Origin: Paracraurococcus lichenis
GTDB taxonomy: Bacteria; Pseudomonadota; Alphaproteobacteria; Acetobacterales; Acetobacteraceae
NCBI RefSeq assembly: GCF_030657435.1
Contig: NZ_JAUTWS010000006.1
Coordinates: 1-64,000 of the forward strand
DNA: 64,000 nt
Direction of reading: 5' to 3'
This document shows, piece by piece, positions 50,827-62,392 of this stretch. Both the position numbers and the translations under genes were made by a program. Each line of letters opens with the position of its first letter. Position 1 is the stretch's first letter. The notes under the pieces were generated by a model. It was not told where the DNA came from, ran no database searches, and was given only the letters and a program-made list of their open reading frames with translations.

Positions 50827-52407
50827 ATGCGCCGCCGCATATTGCTGCAAGCCGCCCCCGCCATGCTCGCCGCCCCGCGGCTGGCCTCGGCCCAGACCAG
50901 CGCCCGCACGCTGCGCTTCGTGCCGCAGGGCAACCTGGCGAATATCGATCCGATCTGGACCACCACCGTCATCGCGCGGAACCACGCGCTGATGGTCTAC
51001 GACACGCTGTTCGGCCTCGGCCACGATTACCAGCCGAGGCCGCAGATGGCGGCGGGGCACGAGGTCTCCTCCGACGGCCTGACGCACACGATCACGCTCC
51101 GCCCCGATCTCCGCTTCCATGACGGCGAGCCGGTGCGGGCGCAGGACTGCATCGCCTCCGTCGCGCGCTGGTCGAAGCGCGACGTGCTTGGGCAGCGGCT
51201 CAACGCGCTGCTCGAGGAGATGCGGGCGACTGCCGATAACAAGTTCGACATCGTCCTCAAGAAGCCCTGGCCGGGCCTCGCCTGGGCGCTCGGCAAGCCC
51301 TCCGCCAATCTCTGCGCCATCATGCCCGAACGTGTCGCGAAGACGGACCCGTTCCAGCAGATCACGGAGTATGTCGGCAGCGGCCCCTTCCGCTTCCGTG
51401 CCAGCCAATGGGTGCCCGGCAGCCTCGCCGCCTATGAGCGGAGCGCGCATTACGTCCCGCGCGACGAGCCGGCGGATTTCCTGGCCGGCGGCAAGCAGGT
51501 GCATTTCGACCGCGTGGAGTGGCGGATCATGCCCGATGCGGCGACCGCCGCGGCCGCGCTGCAGAACAACGAGGTGGACTGGTGGGAGACGCCGCTGGCC
51601 GACCTGCTGCCGCTGCTGCGGAAGAATCGCGACATCGCCGTGGAGGTGGTGAATTCCGCCGGGGCGCTCGGCATGCTGCGCTTCAACCACCTGCACCCGC
51701 CCTTCGACAGGCCGGAGATCCGCCGCGCGGTCTTCCCCGCGATCGACCAGAAGAGCTTCATGCAGGCCGCGCTCGGCGAGGATGCGGCGCTGTGGCAGGT
51801 GCCGGCCGGTGCCTTCACGCCGGGCACGCCGCTGGCGAATGAGGCGGGGCTGGAGGCGCTGACCGGCCCGCGCGACCTCGATGCCGCGAAGCGCGCGCTG
51901 CGCGCGGCGGGCTATGACGGCCGCAAGGTGGTCCTGCTGGTCCCGAGCGACTTCCCGACGCTGAACGCCATGGCGGAGGTCGCGGCCGATACGCTGAAAA
52001 GGATCGGCTTCAATGTCGATGCGCAGGTGATGGACTGGGGCACGCTGGTGCAGCGCCGCGCGAAGAAGGAGCCGCCGGAGCAGGGCGGCTGGAACATCTT
52101 CGTCACGACCTGGGAAGGGCTCGACGTCTCCGTCCCCGGCAGCCATCAACCTCTGCGCGGCAACGGCACCGAGGGCTGGTTCGGTTGGGCGAGCAGCCCG
52201 CGGCGGGAGGCGCTGCGCGAGGCTTGGTTCGAGGCGCCCGACCAGGCGGCCGAGAAGCGCATCGCCGAGCAGATGCAGGCCCTGGTCTGGGAGGAGGCGC
52301 CCTTCGTCCCGCTCGGCCTGCTGCGGCCGCCCATGGCCTATCGCCGCAGCCTGACCGGCATCGTCACCGGCGGCCCGGCGGTGTTCTGGAGCGTCCGCCG
52401 CGGCTGA
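50827..52407 (+). CDS. ABC substrate-binding protein, family 5 (array copy 6)
   Basis: This 526-residue paralogue has a leader MRRRILLQAAPAMLAAPRLA ending in SAQT. Core blocks are RFVPQGNLANIDPIWTTTVI, LRPDLRFHDGEPVRAQDCIA and FNHLHPPFDRPEIRRAVFPA. It shares ETPLADLLPLLRKNRDIAVE with copy 1 more than with copy 5. The ATG 50827 has a GGAGAGA site. It follows copy 5 after 74 bases and precedes copy 7 by 190 bases, the largest gap inside the array, in which I see only a short hairpin. Confidence 0.9.
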   Translation: MRRRILLQAAPAMLAAPRLASAQTSARTLRFVPQGNLANIDPIWTTTVIARNHALMVYDTLFGLGHDYQPRPQMAAGHEVSSDGLTHTITLRPDLRFHDGEPVRAQDCIASVARWSKRDVLGQRLNALLEEMRATADNKFDIVLKKPWPGLAWALGKPSANLCAIMPERVAKTDPFQQITEYVGSGPFRFRASQWVPGSLAAYERSAHYVPRDEPADFLAGGKQVHFDRVEWRIMPDAATAAAALQNNEVDWWETPLADLLPLLRKNRDIAVEVVNSAGALGMLRFNHLHPPFDRPEIRRAVFPAIDQKSFMQAALGEDAALWQVPAGAFTPGTPLANEAGLEALTGPRDLDAAKRALRAAGYDGRKVVLLVPSDFPTLNAMAEVAADTLKRIGFNVDAQVMDWGTLVQRRAKKEPPEQGGWNIFVTTWEGLDVSVPGSHQPLRGNGTEGWFGWASSPRREALREAWFEAPDQAAEKRIAEQMQALVWEEAPFVPLGLLRPPMAYRRSLTGIVTGGPAVFWSVRRG

Positions 52408-52416
52408 TGCCGCAGC

Positions 52417-52437
52417 GCGGCATGGATGGCATGCCGC
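52417..52437 (+). repeat. Short hairpin between array copies 6 and 7
   Basis: GCGGCAT at 52417-52423 pairs with ATGCCGC at 52431-52437 around GGATGGC, ten bases after the copy 6 stop. There is no T tract. The rest of the 190-base gap shows no gene and no firm promoter. Confidence 0.3.
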
Positions 52438-52597
52438 GTGCAAGTCCTGGCATCGAGTTCGGGCCAGCCCTCGCCCGGTCGCGGCCCGCCCCTTGGCCTC
52501 CCTTCGGGGGTGCTGGCGCGCTGCCCAAGGCTGAGGCAGGCTGGCACGAAACCGGGCGCGTAGGAGGCGCCCGGGGGGATGCTGGGAGAGACGAGGG

Positions 52598-54199
52598 ATG
52601 CATCGCAGGACGTTCCTGAAGGCCGGCGCCGCGGCCGGTGGCCTGGCCCTGTGCGGTGGGCTGCCGGCGCCGGCGCTCTCCCAGGGCGCCGCCGCGCGCA
52701 CGCTGCGCTTCGTGCCGCAGGCCAATCTGGCGAATTTCGACCCGATCTGGGGCACGCAATACGTCGTCCGCAATGCCGCCGTGATGGTGTGGGACACGCT
52801 CTACGGCTTCGACGAGCAGCTTCGCCCGCAGCGCCAGATGGCGGAGTCCGAGGAGGTCTCGGCCGATGGCCTGACCTGGACCTTCCGCCTGCGGCCGGGC
52901 CTGAAATTCCATGACGGCAGCCCGGTTCTGGCCAAGGACTGCGTCGCCAGCCTGACCCGCTGGTCCGCGCGCGATTCCATGGGCCTGATGCTGAAGGCGC
53001 TGCAGCAGGACCTGGTCGCGGTCGATGACCGGACCTTCCGCTGGGTGCTGAAGAAGCCCTTCCCGAAGATGCTGATGGCGCTGGGCAAGAACTCCACGCC
53101 CATGGCCTTCATCATGCCGGAGCGGATCGCCAAGACCGATCCCTTCCAGCAGATCAACGAATACATCGGCTCCGGCCCCATGCGCTTCAAGCGCGACGAA
53201 TGGGTGCCGGGCGCCAAGGCGGTGTTCGAGCGCTTCGCCGACTACCAGCCGCGGCAGGAGCCGGCGAGCTGGCTCGCTGGCGGGAAGCGCATGCTGGTCG
53301 AGCGCATCGAGTGGCTCGTCATGCCCGATCCCGCCACGGCCTCCGCCGCGCTGCAGAACGGCGAGGTGGACTGGTGGGAGAATCCCATCACCGACCTCGT
53401 CCCGACGCTCAAGCGCAACCGCAACATCCGCGTCGACATCGCCGATCCGCTGGGCAATATCGGCACCTTCCGGATGAACCATACCACCACGCCCTTCAAC
53501 ACCCTGAAGGCACGGCAGGCGGTCCTGGCGGCGCTGAGCCAGGAGGACTACATGCGCGCCCTGGTGGGCGACGACAACAATCTCTGGAAGACGCTCGGCG
53601 GCTACTTCACCCCCGGCACGCCCCTCTATACCGAAGAGGGCGGCGAGATGCTGAAGGGCCCGCCGAAGATGGACCTTGCGAAGCGCCTGCTGGCCGAGAG
53701 CGGCTACAAGGGCGAGCCGGTGCCCTGCATCGTCGCCCAGGACCAGCCGATCACCAAGGCGCAGGGCGACGTCACCGCCGACCTGCTGAAGCGCATCGGC
53801 TTCAACGTGGATTTCGTGGCGACCGACTGGGGCACCACCGGCCAGCGCCGCGCCATGAAGAACCCGGTGGGGCAGGGCGGCTGGAGCATGTTCCACTCCT
53901 GGCATGCCGGCGCCGACTGCATCAACCCGGCCGTCTACATCGCCATCCGCGGCAATGGCGAGAAGGCCTGGTTCGGCTGGCCCGACATCCCGGCGGTCGA
54001 GACCGAGGTGGCGAACTGGTTCGACGCCCCGAATCTTGAGGCCGAGAAGGCCGCCATCGCGCGGCTGAACAAGGCTGCGGTCGAGAACGTGCTCTATGTC
54101 CCGACCGGCTTCTTCCTGACCTACCAGGCCTGGCGTTCGAACGTCTCGGGCATCGCCAAGGGCCCCTTCCCGGTGCCCTGGGGGGTGAGCAAGGCGTGA
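52598..54199 (+). CDS. ABC substrate-binding protein, family 5 (array copy 7)
   Basis: This 533-residue paralogue has the clearest twin-arginine leader of the set (MHRRTFLKAGAAAGG, then LPAPALSQG). Core blocks are RFVPQANLANFDPIWGTQYV, LRPGLKFHDGSPVLAKDCVA and MNHTTTPFNTLKARQAVLAA; the last is changed from the FNHL-PPFD form of copies 1-6. It lies 21 bases before dppB, the usual position for the cognate receptor of a Dpp transporter, so it is the best candidate for the ancestral partner. The ATG 52598 follows GGGAGAGACGAGGG. Confidence 0.9.
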   Translation: MHRRTFLKAGAAAGGLALCGGLPAPALSQGAAARTLRFVPQANLANFDPIWGTQYVVRNAAVMVWDTLYGFDEQLRPQRQMAESEEVSADGLTWTFRLRPGLKFHDGSPVLAKDCVASLTRWSARDSMGLMLKALQQDLVAVDDRTFRWVLKKPFPKMLMALGKNSTPMAFIMPERIAKTDPFQQINEYIGSGPMRFKRDEWVPGAKAVFERFADYQPRQEPASWLAGGKRMLVERIEWLVMPDPATASAALQNGEVDWWENPITDLVPTLKRNRNIRVDIADPLGNIGTFRMNHTTTPFNTLKARQAVLAALSQEDYMRALVGDDNNLWKTLGGYFTPGTPLYTEEGGEMLKGPPKMDLAKRLLAESGYKGEPVPCIVAQDQPITKAQGDVTADLLKRIGFNVDFVATDWGTTGQRRAMKNPVGQGGWSMFHSWHAGADCINPAVYIAIRGNGEKAWFGWPDIPAVETEVANWFDAPNLEAEKAAIARLNKAAVENVLYVPTGFFLTYQAWRSNVSGIAKGPFPVPWGVSKA

Positions 54200-54220
54200 C
54201 GCAGGCGGGGAACTGACACG

Positions 54221-55162
54221 ATGTTCGCCTATATCATCCGCCGCGTGCTGGCCACCATCCCGGTGATGGCGCTGGTCGCGCTCTTCGTCTTCTCATTGCT
54301 CTACATCGCGCCGGGCGACCCGGCGGCGGTGATCGCCGGCGACCAGGCGACGCCGCAGGATGTCGAGCGCATCCGCGCCTCGCTCGGCCTCGACCGGCCC
54401 TATCTCGTGCGCTTCGGCGCCTGGGTCTGGGGCATCCTCAACGGCGACATGGGCACCTCGATCTTCACCAACCTGCCGGTCACCACCATGATCGCGCAGC
54501 GGATCGAGCCGACGCTGTCGCTGATGATCCTGACCCTGCTGCTCGCCGTCGGCATCGCCGTGCCGATGGGCGTGCTGGCGGCCTGGAAGCAGGGCACCAT
54601 CATCGACCGCGCGGTCATGGCCTTCGCGGTGCTCGGCTTCTCCGTGCCGGTCTTCGTCGTCGGCTACCTGCTGGCCTATGTCTTCGCGCTCGAGCTCGAC
54701 TGGCTGCCGGTGCAGGGCTACACCGCCTTCAGCAACGGCTTCTTCCCGTGGATCGAGAACCTGATCCTGCCGGCGATCGCCCTCGGCGGCGTCTATATCG
54801 CGCTCATCGCCCGCATCACCCGCGCGACCATGCTCGAGGTGCTGCAGCAGGACTACATCCGCACCGCGCGCGCCAAGGGGGCGGGGCAGACCAGCATCCT
54901 GTTCCTGCACGCGCTGAAGAACGCCGCCGTGCCGATCGTGACCGTCATCGGCATCGGCATCGCCCTGCTGATCGGCGGCGCCGTGGTGACGGAGAGCGTC
55001 TTCGCCATCCCCGGCCTCGGCCGGCTGACCGTCGATGCGATCCTGCGGCGGGACTACCCGGTCATCCAGGGCGTCGTGCTGCTGTTCAGCTTCGTCTATG
55101 TGCTGGTCAATCTGCTGATCGACCTCGCCTATACCCTCTTCGACCCGAGGATCCGGTACTGA
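54221..55162 (+). CDS. dppB: DppB-type ABC permease
   Basis: This 313-residue inner-membrane protein has six membrane helices and is the first of the two channel subunits of a peptide/opine/nickel-type importer. MFAYIIRRVLATIPVMALVA forms helix 1, GDPAAVIAGDQATPQDVERI is the typical periplasmic loop, and RTARAKGAGQTSILFLHALK near residue 215 is the EAA-like loop that contacts the ATPases. The terminal ILRRDYPVIQGVVLLFSFVY block is family-typical. Starting 21 bases after copy 7, it is coupled to dppC by a TGATG overlap. The symbol indicates family; the ligand is not proven to be a dipeptide. Confidence 0.92.
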   Translation: MFAYIIRRVLATIPVMALVALFVFSLLYIAPGDPAAVIAGDQATPQDVERIRASLGLDRPYLVRFGAWVWGILNGDMGTSIFTNLPVTTMIAQRIEPTLSLMILTLLLAVGIAVPMGVLAAWKQGTIIDRAVMAFAVLGFSVPVFVVGYLLAYVFALELDWLPVQGYTAFSNGFFPWIENLILPAIALGGVYIALIARITRATMLEVLQQDYIRTARAKGAGQTSILFLHALKNAAVPIVTVIGIGIALLIGGAVVTESVFAIPGLGRLTVDAILRRDYPVIQGVVLLFSFVYVLVNLLIDLAYTLFDPRIRY

Positions 55163-56091
55163 TGGCCTCCGCGACCGTCCTCTCCCCGCCCGCCGCCACG
55201 CAACAGGACGTCGCGGCCGCCACGCCGATGCCCGACGTGATGCCGCCGGTGAGGCCGCGGAAGGGCCTCCTCGGCTTCATCCGCCGGCATCCGACCATGG
55301 CGATCGGCGCCTTCCTGCTGCTGCTGATGGTGCTGGTCGCCATCTTCGCGCCGCTGCTCTGGACCGTCGATCCGACGGCGCTGGCGCCGGCGCGGCGGAC
55401 GCGCGAGCCCTCGGCGATGTACTGGTTCGGCACCGACATGCTGGGCCGGGACGTCTATTCGCGCGTGCTGTACGGCGCCCGCGTCTCGCTCATCGTCGGC
55501 TTCTCGGTGGCGATCCTCGCCTCCGTCGTCGGCCTCGCGATCGGCATGGTCGCGGGCTATATCCGGATGGCTGATGCCATCATCATGCGGGTGATGGATG
55601 GGCTGATGTCCATCCCGCCGATCCTGCTGGCCATCGCGCTGATGGCGCTGACCCGCGGCTCCGTGCAGAACGTCATCATCGCCATCACCATCGCCGAGAT
55701 CCCGCGCGTCTCGCGCCTCGTGCGCGGCGTGGTGCTGTCGCTGCGGGAGCAGCCCTATGTGGAAGCCGCGGTCGCCGCGGGCACGCGCACGCCGGCCATC
55801 ATCTGGCGGCACATCCTGCCCAATACCCTGGCGCCCATCACCGTGCAGGCGACCTATATCTGCGCCGCGGCGATGATCACGGAAGCCATCCTCTCCTTCA
55901 TCGGCGCCGGCACGCCGCCCATCATCCCCTCCTGGGGGAACATCATGGCGGAGGGCAGGGCGCTCTGGCAGGTCAAGCCCTACATCGTCTTCTTCCCCGC
56001 CGTCTTCCTGTCCATCACCGTCCTCGCCGTGAACCTGCTCGGCGACGGCCTGCGCGACGCGCTCGACCCGCGCATGGCGAAGAGGATCTGA
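55162..56091 (+). CDS. dppC: DppC-type ABC permease
   Basis: This 309-residue second channel subunit has an extended cytoplasmic N-terminus (about 45 residues), then six helices starting at [20 protein letters not shown]. The conserved [20 protein letters not shown] block follows the first loop and the EAA loop [20 protein letters not shown] lies near residue 200. [20 protein letters not shown] and [13 protein letters not shown] are typical of DppC. The ATG overlaps the dppB stop by one base. It lies three bases before dppD, consistent with a single operon. Confidence 0.92.
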   Translation: MASATVLSPPAATQQDVAAATPMPDVMPPVRPRKGLLGFIRRHPTMAIGAFLLLLMVLVAIFAPLLWTVDPTALAPARRTREPSAMYWFGTDMLGRDVYSRVLYGARVSLIVGFSVAILASVVGLAIGMVAGYIRMADAIIMRVMDGLMSIPPILLAIALMALTRGSVQNVIIAITIAEIPRVSRLVRGVVLSLREQPYVEAAVAAGTRTPAIIWRHILPNTLAPITVQATYICAAAMITEAILSFIGAGTPPIIPSWGNIMAEGRALWQVKPYIVFFPAVFLSITVLAVNLLGDGLRDALDPRMAKRI

Positions 56092-56094
56092 CGC

Positions 56095-57086
56095 ATGCCC
56101 CCGCTTCTCGAGGTCGAGAACCTGCAGACGCATTTCCGCACGCCGGACGGGATCAACCGCGCCGTCGACGGTGTCTCCTTCCACGTCAATGCCGGCGAGA
56201 CGGTGGCGATCGTCGGCGAATCGGGGTGCGGCAAGTCCGTCACCTCCATGTCCATCCTGCGGCTGATCCCGGAGCCGCCCGGCAAGATCGCCGGTTCCAT
56301 CCGCTTCCAGGGTCGGGACCTGCTGAAGCTCTCGGACCGCGAGATGCGCGACATCCGCGGCAACGAGATCAGCATGATCTTCCAGGAGCCGATGACCTCG
56401 CTGAACCCGGTGCTGACGGTCGGGCGGCAGATCGGCGAGACGCTGCGGCTGCACCAGGGCCTCTCGGCGAAGCAGGCCGAGGACAAGGCGGTGGAGATGC
56501 TGACCCTGGTCGGCATTCCGGAGCCGCGGCGCCGCGTGCGGGAATACCCGCACCAGCTCTCGGGCGGCATGCGGCAACGCGTGATGATCGCCATCGCGCT
56601 GGCCTGCAACCCGAAGTTGCTGATCGCCGACGAGCCGACCACGGCGCTCGACGTCACCATCCAGGCGCAGATCCTGGAGCTGATGCGCGACCTGAAGCGC
56701 ACGGTCGGCGCCGCCATCGTGCTGATTACCCACGATCTCGGCGTGGTGGCGGAGGTCGCGGAGCGCGTCATCGTCATGTATGCCGGCAAGAAGGTCGAGG
56801 AAGCCGCGGTCGGCCCGCTCTTCAACGACCCCAAGCACCCCTATACCCAGGGCCTGCTCGGCTCCATGCCGAAGCTCGGCTCCTCCCTGCACGGAGAGGA
56901 GACGCGGCTGGCGGAGATCCCGGGCCTCGTCCCCAGTCTCAAGCAGAAGATCCCGGGCTGCGTCTTCGCCGGCCGCTGCCCGCACGCGACCGATCTCTGC
57001 CGCCAAGTGGCGCCGGCGCTGGAGGCGAAGGCGCCCGGCCATGTGGCGGCCTGCCACTACGCCGTGAAGGAAGAGGCGATCGCGGC

Positions 57087-57090
<4 letters not shown>
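56095..57090 (+). CDS. dppD: DppD-type ABC transporter ATPase
   Basis: This 331-residue ATPase energises the importer from the cytoplasm. Walker A is [11 protein letters not shown] near 42, the signature [10 protein letters not shown] near 157, Walker [13 protein letters not shown] near 178 and the H-loop LITHDLG near 210. The C-terminal oligopeptide-transporter domain contains [14 protein letters not shown] with the cysteines that may bind an iron-sulfur cluster in relatives. The stop overlaps the start of dppF by four bases (ATGA), and the gene follows dppC by three bases. Confidence 0.93.
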
Positions 57091-58127
<1,037 letters not shown>

Positions 58128-58484
58128 CGGCTCCCCCGCGCCAGCCCGGCGCGGGGCGCTGCAGCCCCGCACATGCCTGTGAGGCGACCGTGCCGCCGCG
58201 GTGCGGCGCCGGGCCTGCGGCCCGACGCGACAATGCCTGCCCGGCTGCGCGGGGGCACTCCGCTGTGACCGGTTCGGGCGCCGCAGGATGCGCCGTCAGC
58301 GTCGGTGGCCGGCCCGTTCCGGCTGCCGCCGGGCTTCCGTTGCGGCCACGCCGTCCCCCGCCTTTGGTCCAATGCTTCTTTCGTCCAAGGGGTTACGCGC
58401 CAGTGCTTGACGGAAGCCGGGGGCGAGGCGACCTTTGCCCCCGAAACGCGGCCGTCCGGCCGCAGCCACCGGGGGAGACGCGGT
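58128..58484. other. Intergenic region between the Dpp block and the molybdenum hydroxylase genes
   Basis: No gene is supported in this 357-base gap. It holds the hairpin at 58134-58156, a second small stem (CGGGCC 58210-58215 with GGCCCG 58219-58224) and a -35-like TTGACG at 58407-58412 with only a poor -10 (GACCTT) 17 bases further on. The hydroxylase operon probably starts near there; the site itself is weak. Confidence 0.35.
58134..58156 (+). terminator. GC-rich hairpin after dppF
   Basis: CCCCGCGCC at 58134-58142 pairs perfectly with GGCGCGGGG at 58148-58156 around AGCCC, starting 7 bases after the dppF stop. It has no T tract, so it may end the message with Rho or protect its 3' end. 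Confidence 0.4.
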
Positions 58485-58988
<504 letters not shown>

Positions 58989-59108
58989 TCCCTGGCCGGG
59001 CGCGTCACGCGGCGCGCCCCGCCCGACATCAGCATGGATCAGGGAAGGCTCGGGGCCGAGCGGATCTGCCGCCCCGGCAGGGCCGACCTATGCCTGGGAG
59101 GCGTTGCA

Positions 59109-61493
59109 ATGAATGTGGTGACACCCTTCGAGGGCATCGGTGCGAGCGTGAGGCGCAAGGAGGACCTGCGCTTCCTCTCCGGCCGCGGCCAGTACACGGA
59201 CGACATCAACCGTCCGGGCCAGACCTATGCCACTATCCTGCGCTCGCCGCATGCGCATGCGCGGATCAGGGGCATCGACCTCGCCGCAGCCCGATCCATG
59301 CCGGGCGTCATCGCCATCTTCACCGGCGAGGACATGCAGGGCATCGGCGGGCTGCCCTGCGGCTGGCAGATCCACAACAAGGACGGCTCGCCGATGGCCG
59401 AGCCACCGCATCCCGTGCTCGCCCAGGGCAAGGTCCGGCATGTCGGCGATTCGGTCGCCGTCGTCATCGCCGGGACGCGCGCCCAGGCGCGCGATGCGGC
59501 CGAGGCGATCGAGGTGGACTACGACGTCCTGCCGGCCGTCGCCTCGACGGAGGCCGCCATCGCCGCGGGCGCCCCGGTGGTGCATGACGGCGTCGCCGGC
59601 AATCTCTGCTACGACTGGCATATCGGCGACCCCGCGGTGAATGCGGCCGCCTTCCAGAACGCCCACAAGGTCGTCGAGTTCGAGCTGGTCAACAACCGCC
59701 TCGTCCCCAATGCCATGGAGCCGCGCGCGGCCATCGGCGACTACGACCCGACGACGGGCGAGTACACGCTCTACACCACCAGCCAGAACCCGCACGTCAT
59801 CCGCCTGCTGATGGGCGCCTTCGTGCTGCAGCTTCCCGAGCACAAGCTGCGCGTCGTCGCCCCGGATGTCGGCGGCGGCTTTGGGTCCAAGATCTTCCAT
59901 TATGCCGAGGAGGCGATCGTCACCTGGGCGGCCGGGAAGATCGCCCGACCCATCAAGTGGACCGCCGACCGGACGGAGAGCTTCGTCACCGACGCGCATG
60001 GCCGCGACCACGTGACCAAGGCGAAGCTGGCGCTCGACAAGGACGGCAGGTTCCTGGCGCTGCACGTGCGGACGCTGGCGAACATGGGCGCCTATCTCTC
60101 GACCTTCGCCACCTCCGTCCCGACCTATCTCTACGCCACGCTGCTGGCCGGCGTGTACACCACGCCCACCATCTATGCCGAGGTGAAGGCGGTCTTCACC
60201 AATACCACGCCGGTGGACGCCTATCGCGGCGCCGGCCGGCCGGAGGCGACCTTCCTGCTCGAGCGGCTGGTGGATGTCGCGGCGCGCGAGATGGGCATGG
60301 ACCGCGTCGAGATCCGCCGCCGCAACTTCATCCCCGCCGACGCCTTCCCCTACCAGACGCCGGTCGCACTGCAATACGACAGCGGCGACTACCAGGCGAC
60401 GCTGGAGATGGGCCTGAAGTCGGCGGGCTGGGAGAGCTTCGAGCAGCGCCGCGCCGAGGCCAAGGCGCGCGGCCGGCTGCGCGGCATCGGCATCTCGACC
60501 TATGTCGAGGCCTGCGGCATCGCGCCTTCCGCCACCGTCGGCGCGCTCGGCGCCCGCGCCGGCCTCTATGAGGTGGGCACGATCCGCGTCCACCCGACGG
60601 GCAGCGTCACGGTGCTGACCGGCACGCATAGCCACGGCCAGGGGCACGAGACCACCTTCGCCCAGTTGATCGCCGACCGGCTCGGCGTGCCGATGGCGCA
60701 GGTGGACATCGTCCATGGCGACACCGCGAAGATCCCCTTCGGCATGGGCACCTATGGCTCCCGCAGCCTGCCGGTGGGCGGTACCGCCATCGTCAAGGCC
60801 ATGGACAAGATCGTCACCAAGGCGCGCAAGATCGCGGCGCACCTGATGGAGGCCTCGGTCGAGGACGTCGAGTTCGATCGCGGCACCTTCCGCGTCGCTG
60901 GCACCGACCGGACCAAGAGCTGGGGCGAGGTCTGCCTGACCGCCTATGTCCCGCACAACTACCCGATCGAGGAGCTCGAGCCGGGCCTCGAGGAGACCGC
61001 CTTCTACGACCCGAAGAACTTCACCTACCCCGGCGGCTGCCATATCTGCGAGGTCGAGATCGACCCCGACACCGGCCATGTCGATGTGGTGAACTTCACC
61101 GCGGTCGACGATGTCGGGCGCGTGATCAACCCGATGATCGTGGAGGGCCAGGTGCAGGGCGGCGTCTGCCAGGGCATCGGCCAGGCGCTGCTGGAGACGG
61201 CGGTCTATGACGAGAGCGGCCAGCTCCTCTCGGCCAGCTTCATGGACTACCAGATGCCGCGGGCGAACGACCTGCCCCCGGTCAGCGTCGCCACCCACAC
61301 CACGCTCTGCACCCACAACCCGCTCGGGGTGAAGGGCTGCGGCGAGGTCGGCGCCATCGGCTCCCCGCCCGCCGTCATCAATGCGGTGGTGGATGCGCTG
61401 AAGGATTACGGGGTGCGCCATATCGAAATGCCGGCGACGCCGGCCAAGATCTGGAACATCATCCACGGCAGCCATAAGCTGGCCGCCGAGTAA
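59109..61493 (+). CDS. Molybdenum hydroxylase large (molybdopterin) subunit
   Basis: This 794-residue subunit binds the molybdopterin cofactor and the substrate. Family blocks are [20 protein letters not shown] at the start, RSPHAHARI near 44, QNPHVIRL near 230, [17 protein letters not shown] near 255 and [20 protein letters not shown] near 745, which holds the catalytic Glu-type GxGE motif. The active-site loop reads [19 protein letters not shown] rather than the AYRCSFR loop of true aerobic CO dehydrogenase. It is therefore a CoxL-like protein of the form II/xanthine-dehydrogenase-like group, and its substrate is unknown. ATG 59109 follows a GGGAGG site. Confidence 0.92.
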   Translation: MNVVTPFEGIGASVRRKEDLRFLSGRGQYTDDINRPGQTYATILRSPHAHARIRGIDLAAARSMPGVIAIFTGEDMQGIGGLPCGWQIHNKDGSPMAEPPHPVLAQGKVRHVGDSVAVVIAGTRAQARDAAEAIEVDYDVLPAVASTEAAIAAGAPVVHDGVAGNLCYDWHIGDPAVNAAAFQNAHKVVEFELVNNRLVPNAMEPRAAIGDYDPTTGEYTLYTTSQNPHVIRLLMGAFVLQLPEHKLRVVAPDVGGGFGSKIFHYAEEAIVTWAAGKIARPIKWTADRTESFVTDAHGRDHVTKAKLALDKDGRFLALHVRTLANMGAYLSTFATSVPTYLYATLLAGVYTTPTIYAEVKAVFTNTTPVDAYRGAGRPEATFLLERLVDVAAREMGMDRVEIRRRNFIPADAFPYQTPVALQYDSGDYQATLEMGLKSAGWESFEQRRAEAKARGRLRGIGISTYVEACGIAPSATVGALGARAGLYEVGTIRVHPTGSVTVLTGTHSHGQGHETTFAQLIADRLGVPMAQVDIVHGDTAKIPFGMGTYGSRSLPVGGTAIVKAMDKIVTKARKIAAHLMEASVEDVEFDRGTFRVAGTDRTKSWGEVCLTAYVPHNYPIEELEPGLEETAFYDPKNFTYPGGCHICEVEIDPDTGHVDVVNFTAVDDVGRVINPMIVEGQVQGGVCQGIGQALLETAVYDESGQLLSASFMDYQMPRANDLPPVSVATHTTLCTHNPLGVKGCGEVGAIGSPPAVINAVVDALKDYGVRHIEMPATPAKIWNIIHGSHKLAAE

Positions 61494-61512
61494 GGGACCG
61501 GCTGGCCGGTCG

Positions 61513-61552
61513 CCGGAGGGCCCCGGGGGTGATTCCCCCCCCGGCGGTCCGG
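61513..61552 (+). repeat. Strong intercistronic hairpin in the hydroxylase operon
   Basis: The CCGGGGG at about 61523-61529 pairs with CCCCCCGG around TGATT, and the outer CCGGA/TCCGG arms at 61513-61517 and 61548-61552 pair as well. It lies 20 bases after the large-subunit stop and before the FAD-subunit gene. With no T tract, it may alter expression of the third subunit. Confidence 0.4.
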
Positions 61553-61593
61553 AGGCGCGAACCGGCCGGCAAACGACTGGAGGAGTCCGTCGC

Positions 61594-62388
61594 ATGTACG
61601 ATTTCGCCTACCACAAGCCGAGCTCGGTCGCGGACGCGGTGAAGATCCTCTCCGCCGATCCCGAGGCGCGGCCGATCTCCGGCGGCCAGACCCTGCTGCC
61701 GGCGCTGAAGCACCGGCTCAACAAGCCCTCGGCCATCGTCGACCTCTCCGGCATCGCGGAGCTGAAGGGCATCAAGCGGGATGGCGACAAGATCGTCATC
61801 GGCGCGCTCACGAAGCATATCGAGGTCGCCAACAGCCCCGAGGTGAAGGCGGCGATCCCGGCGCTGGCGCAGATGGCCTCCACCATCGGCGACACCCAGG
61901 TCCGCAACTGCGGCACCATCGGCGGCAGCGTCTCCAACAACGATCCGGCGGCGGACTACCCGGCGGCGGTGCTCGGGCTCGGCGCGACCGTCGTCACGGA
62001 CAAGCGGCGCATCGCGGCGGATGACTTCTTCCAGGGCATGTTCACCACGGCGCTGGAGCCGGGCGAGCTGCTGGTCGCCATCGAGTTCCCGATCCCGGAG
62101 AAGGCCGGCTACGCCAAGATGCGCAACCCGGCCAGCCGCTACGTCATGGCCGGCGCCTTCGTCGCCAAGACGAAGTCCGGCCTGCGCGTCGCCATCAACG
62201 GCGCCGGCCCCTGCGTCTTCCGCCAGCCGGCCATGGAGCAGGCGCTGTCCTCCAACTGGTCGGCCGATGCGGTCGGCGGCATCAAGCAGGATGCCGATGG
62301 CCTGAACGGCGATATCCACGGCAGCGCCGAGTATCGCGCGCACCTCGTCACCGTCATGGCGAAGCGCGCGGTCGCCAGCGCAGGCTGA
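61594..62388 (+). CDS. Molybdenum hydroxylase FAD-binding subunit (CoxM-like)
   Basis: This 264-residue FAD subunit receives electrons from the iron-sulfur subunit and gives them to an acceptor. The FAD-binding signatures ARPISGGQTLLPALKHRL near residue 27 and RNCGTIGGSVSNNDPAADYP near 108 are complete. The C-terminal CO_deh_flav_C-like domain follows at about 165-260. ATG 61594 has a GGAGGAG site. With the small and large subunits upstream, it forms a heterotrimer in the order S-L-M; no cofactor insertion or maturation genes lie in the window. Confidence 0.92.
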   Translation: MYDFAYHKPSSVADAVKILSADPEARPISGGQTLLPALKHRLNKPSAIVDLSGIAELKGIKRDGDKIVIGALTKHIEVANSPEVKAAIPALAQMASTIGDTQVRNCGTIGGSVSNNDPAADYPAAVLGLGATVVTDKRRIAADDFFQGMFTTALEPGELLVAIEFPIPEKAGYAKMRNPASRYVMAGAFVAKTKSGLRVAINGAGPCVFRQPAMEQALSSNWSADAVGGIKQDADGLNGDIHGSAEYRAHLVTVMAKRAVASAG

Positions 62389-62392
62389 CCCG

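Noticed and set aside
52541..52560. Sigma-54-like promoter (CTGGCACG) before array copy 7
   Set aside because: The -24 half looks right, but the -12 element is GGGCG instead of TTGCW.
59109..61493. Large subunit as authentic aerobic CO dehydrogenase
   Set aside because: The active-site loop reads AYRGAGR rather than AYRCSFR, so only a CoxL-like name is justified.
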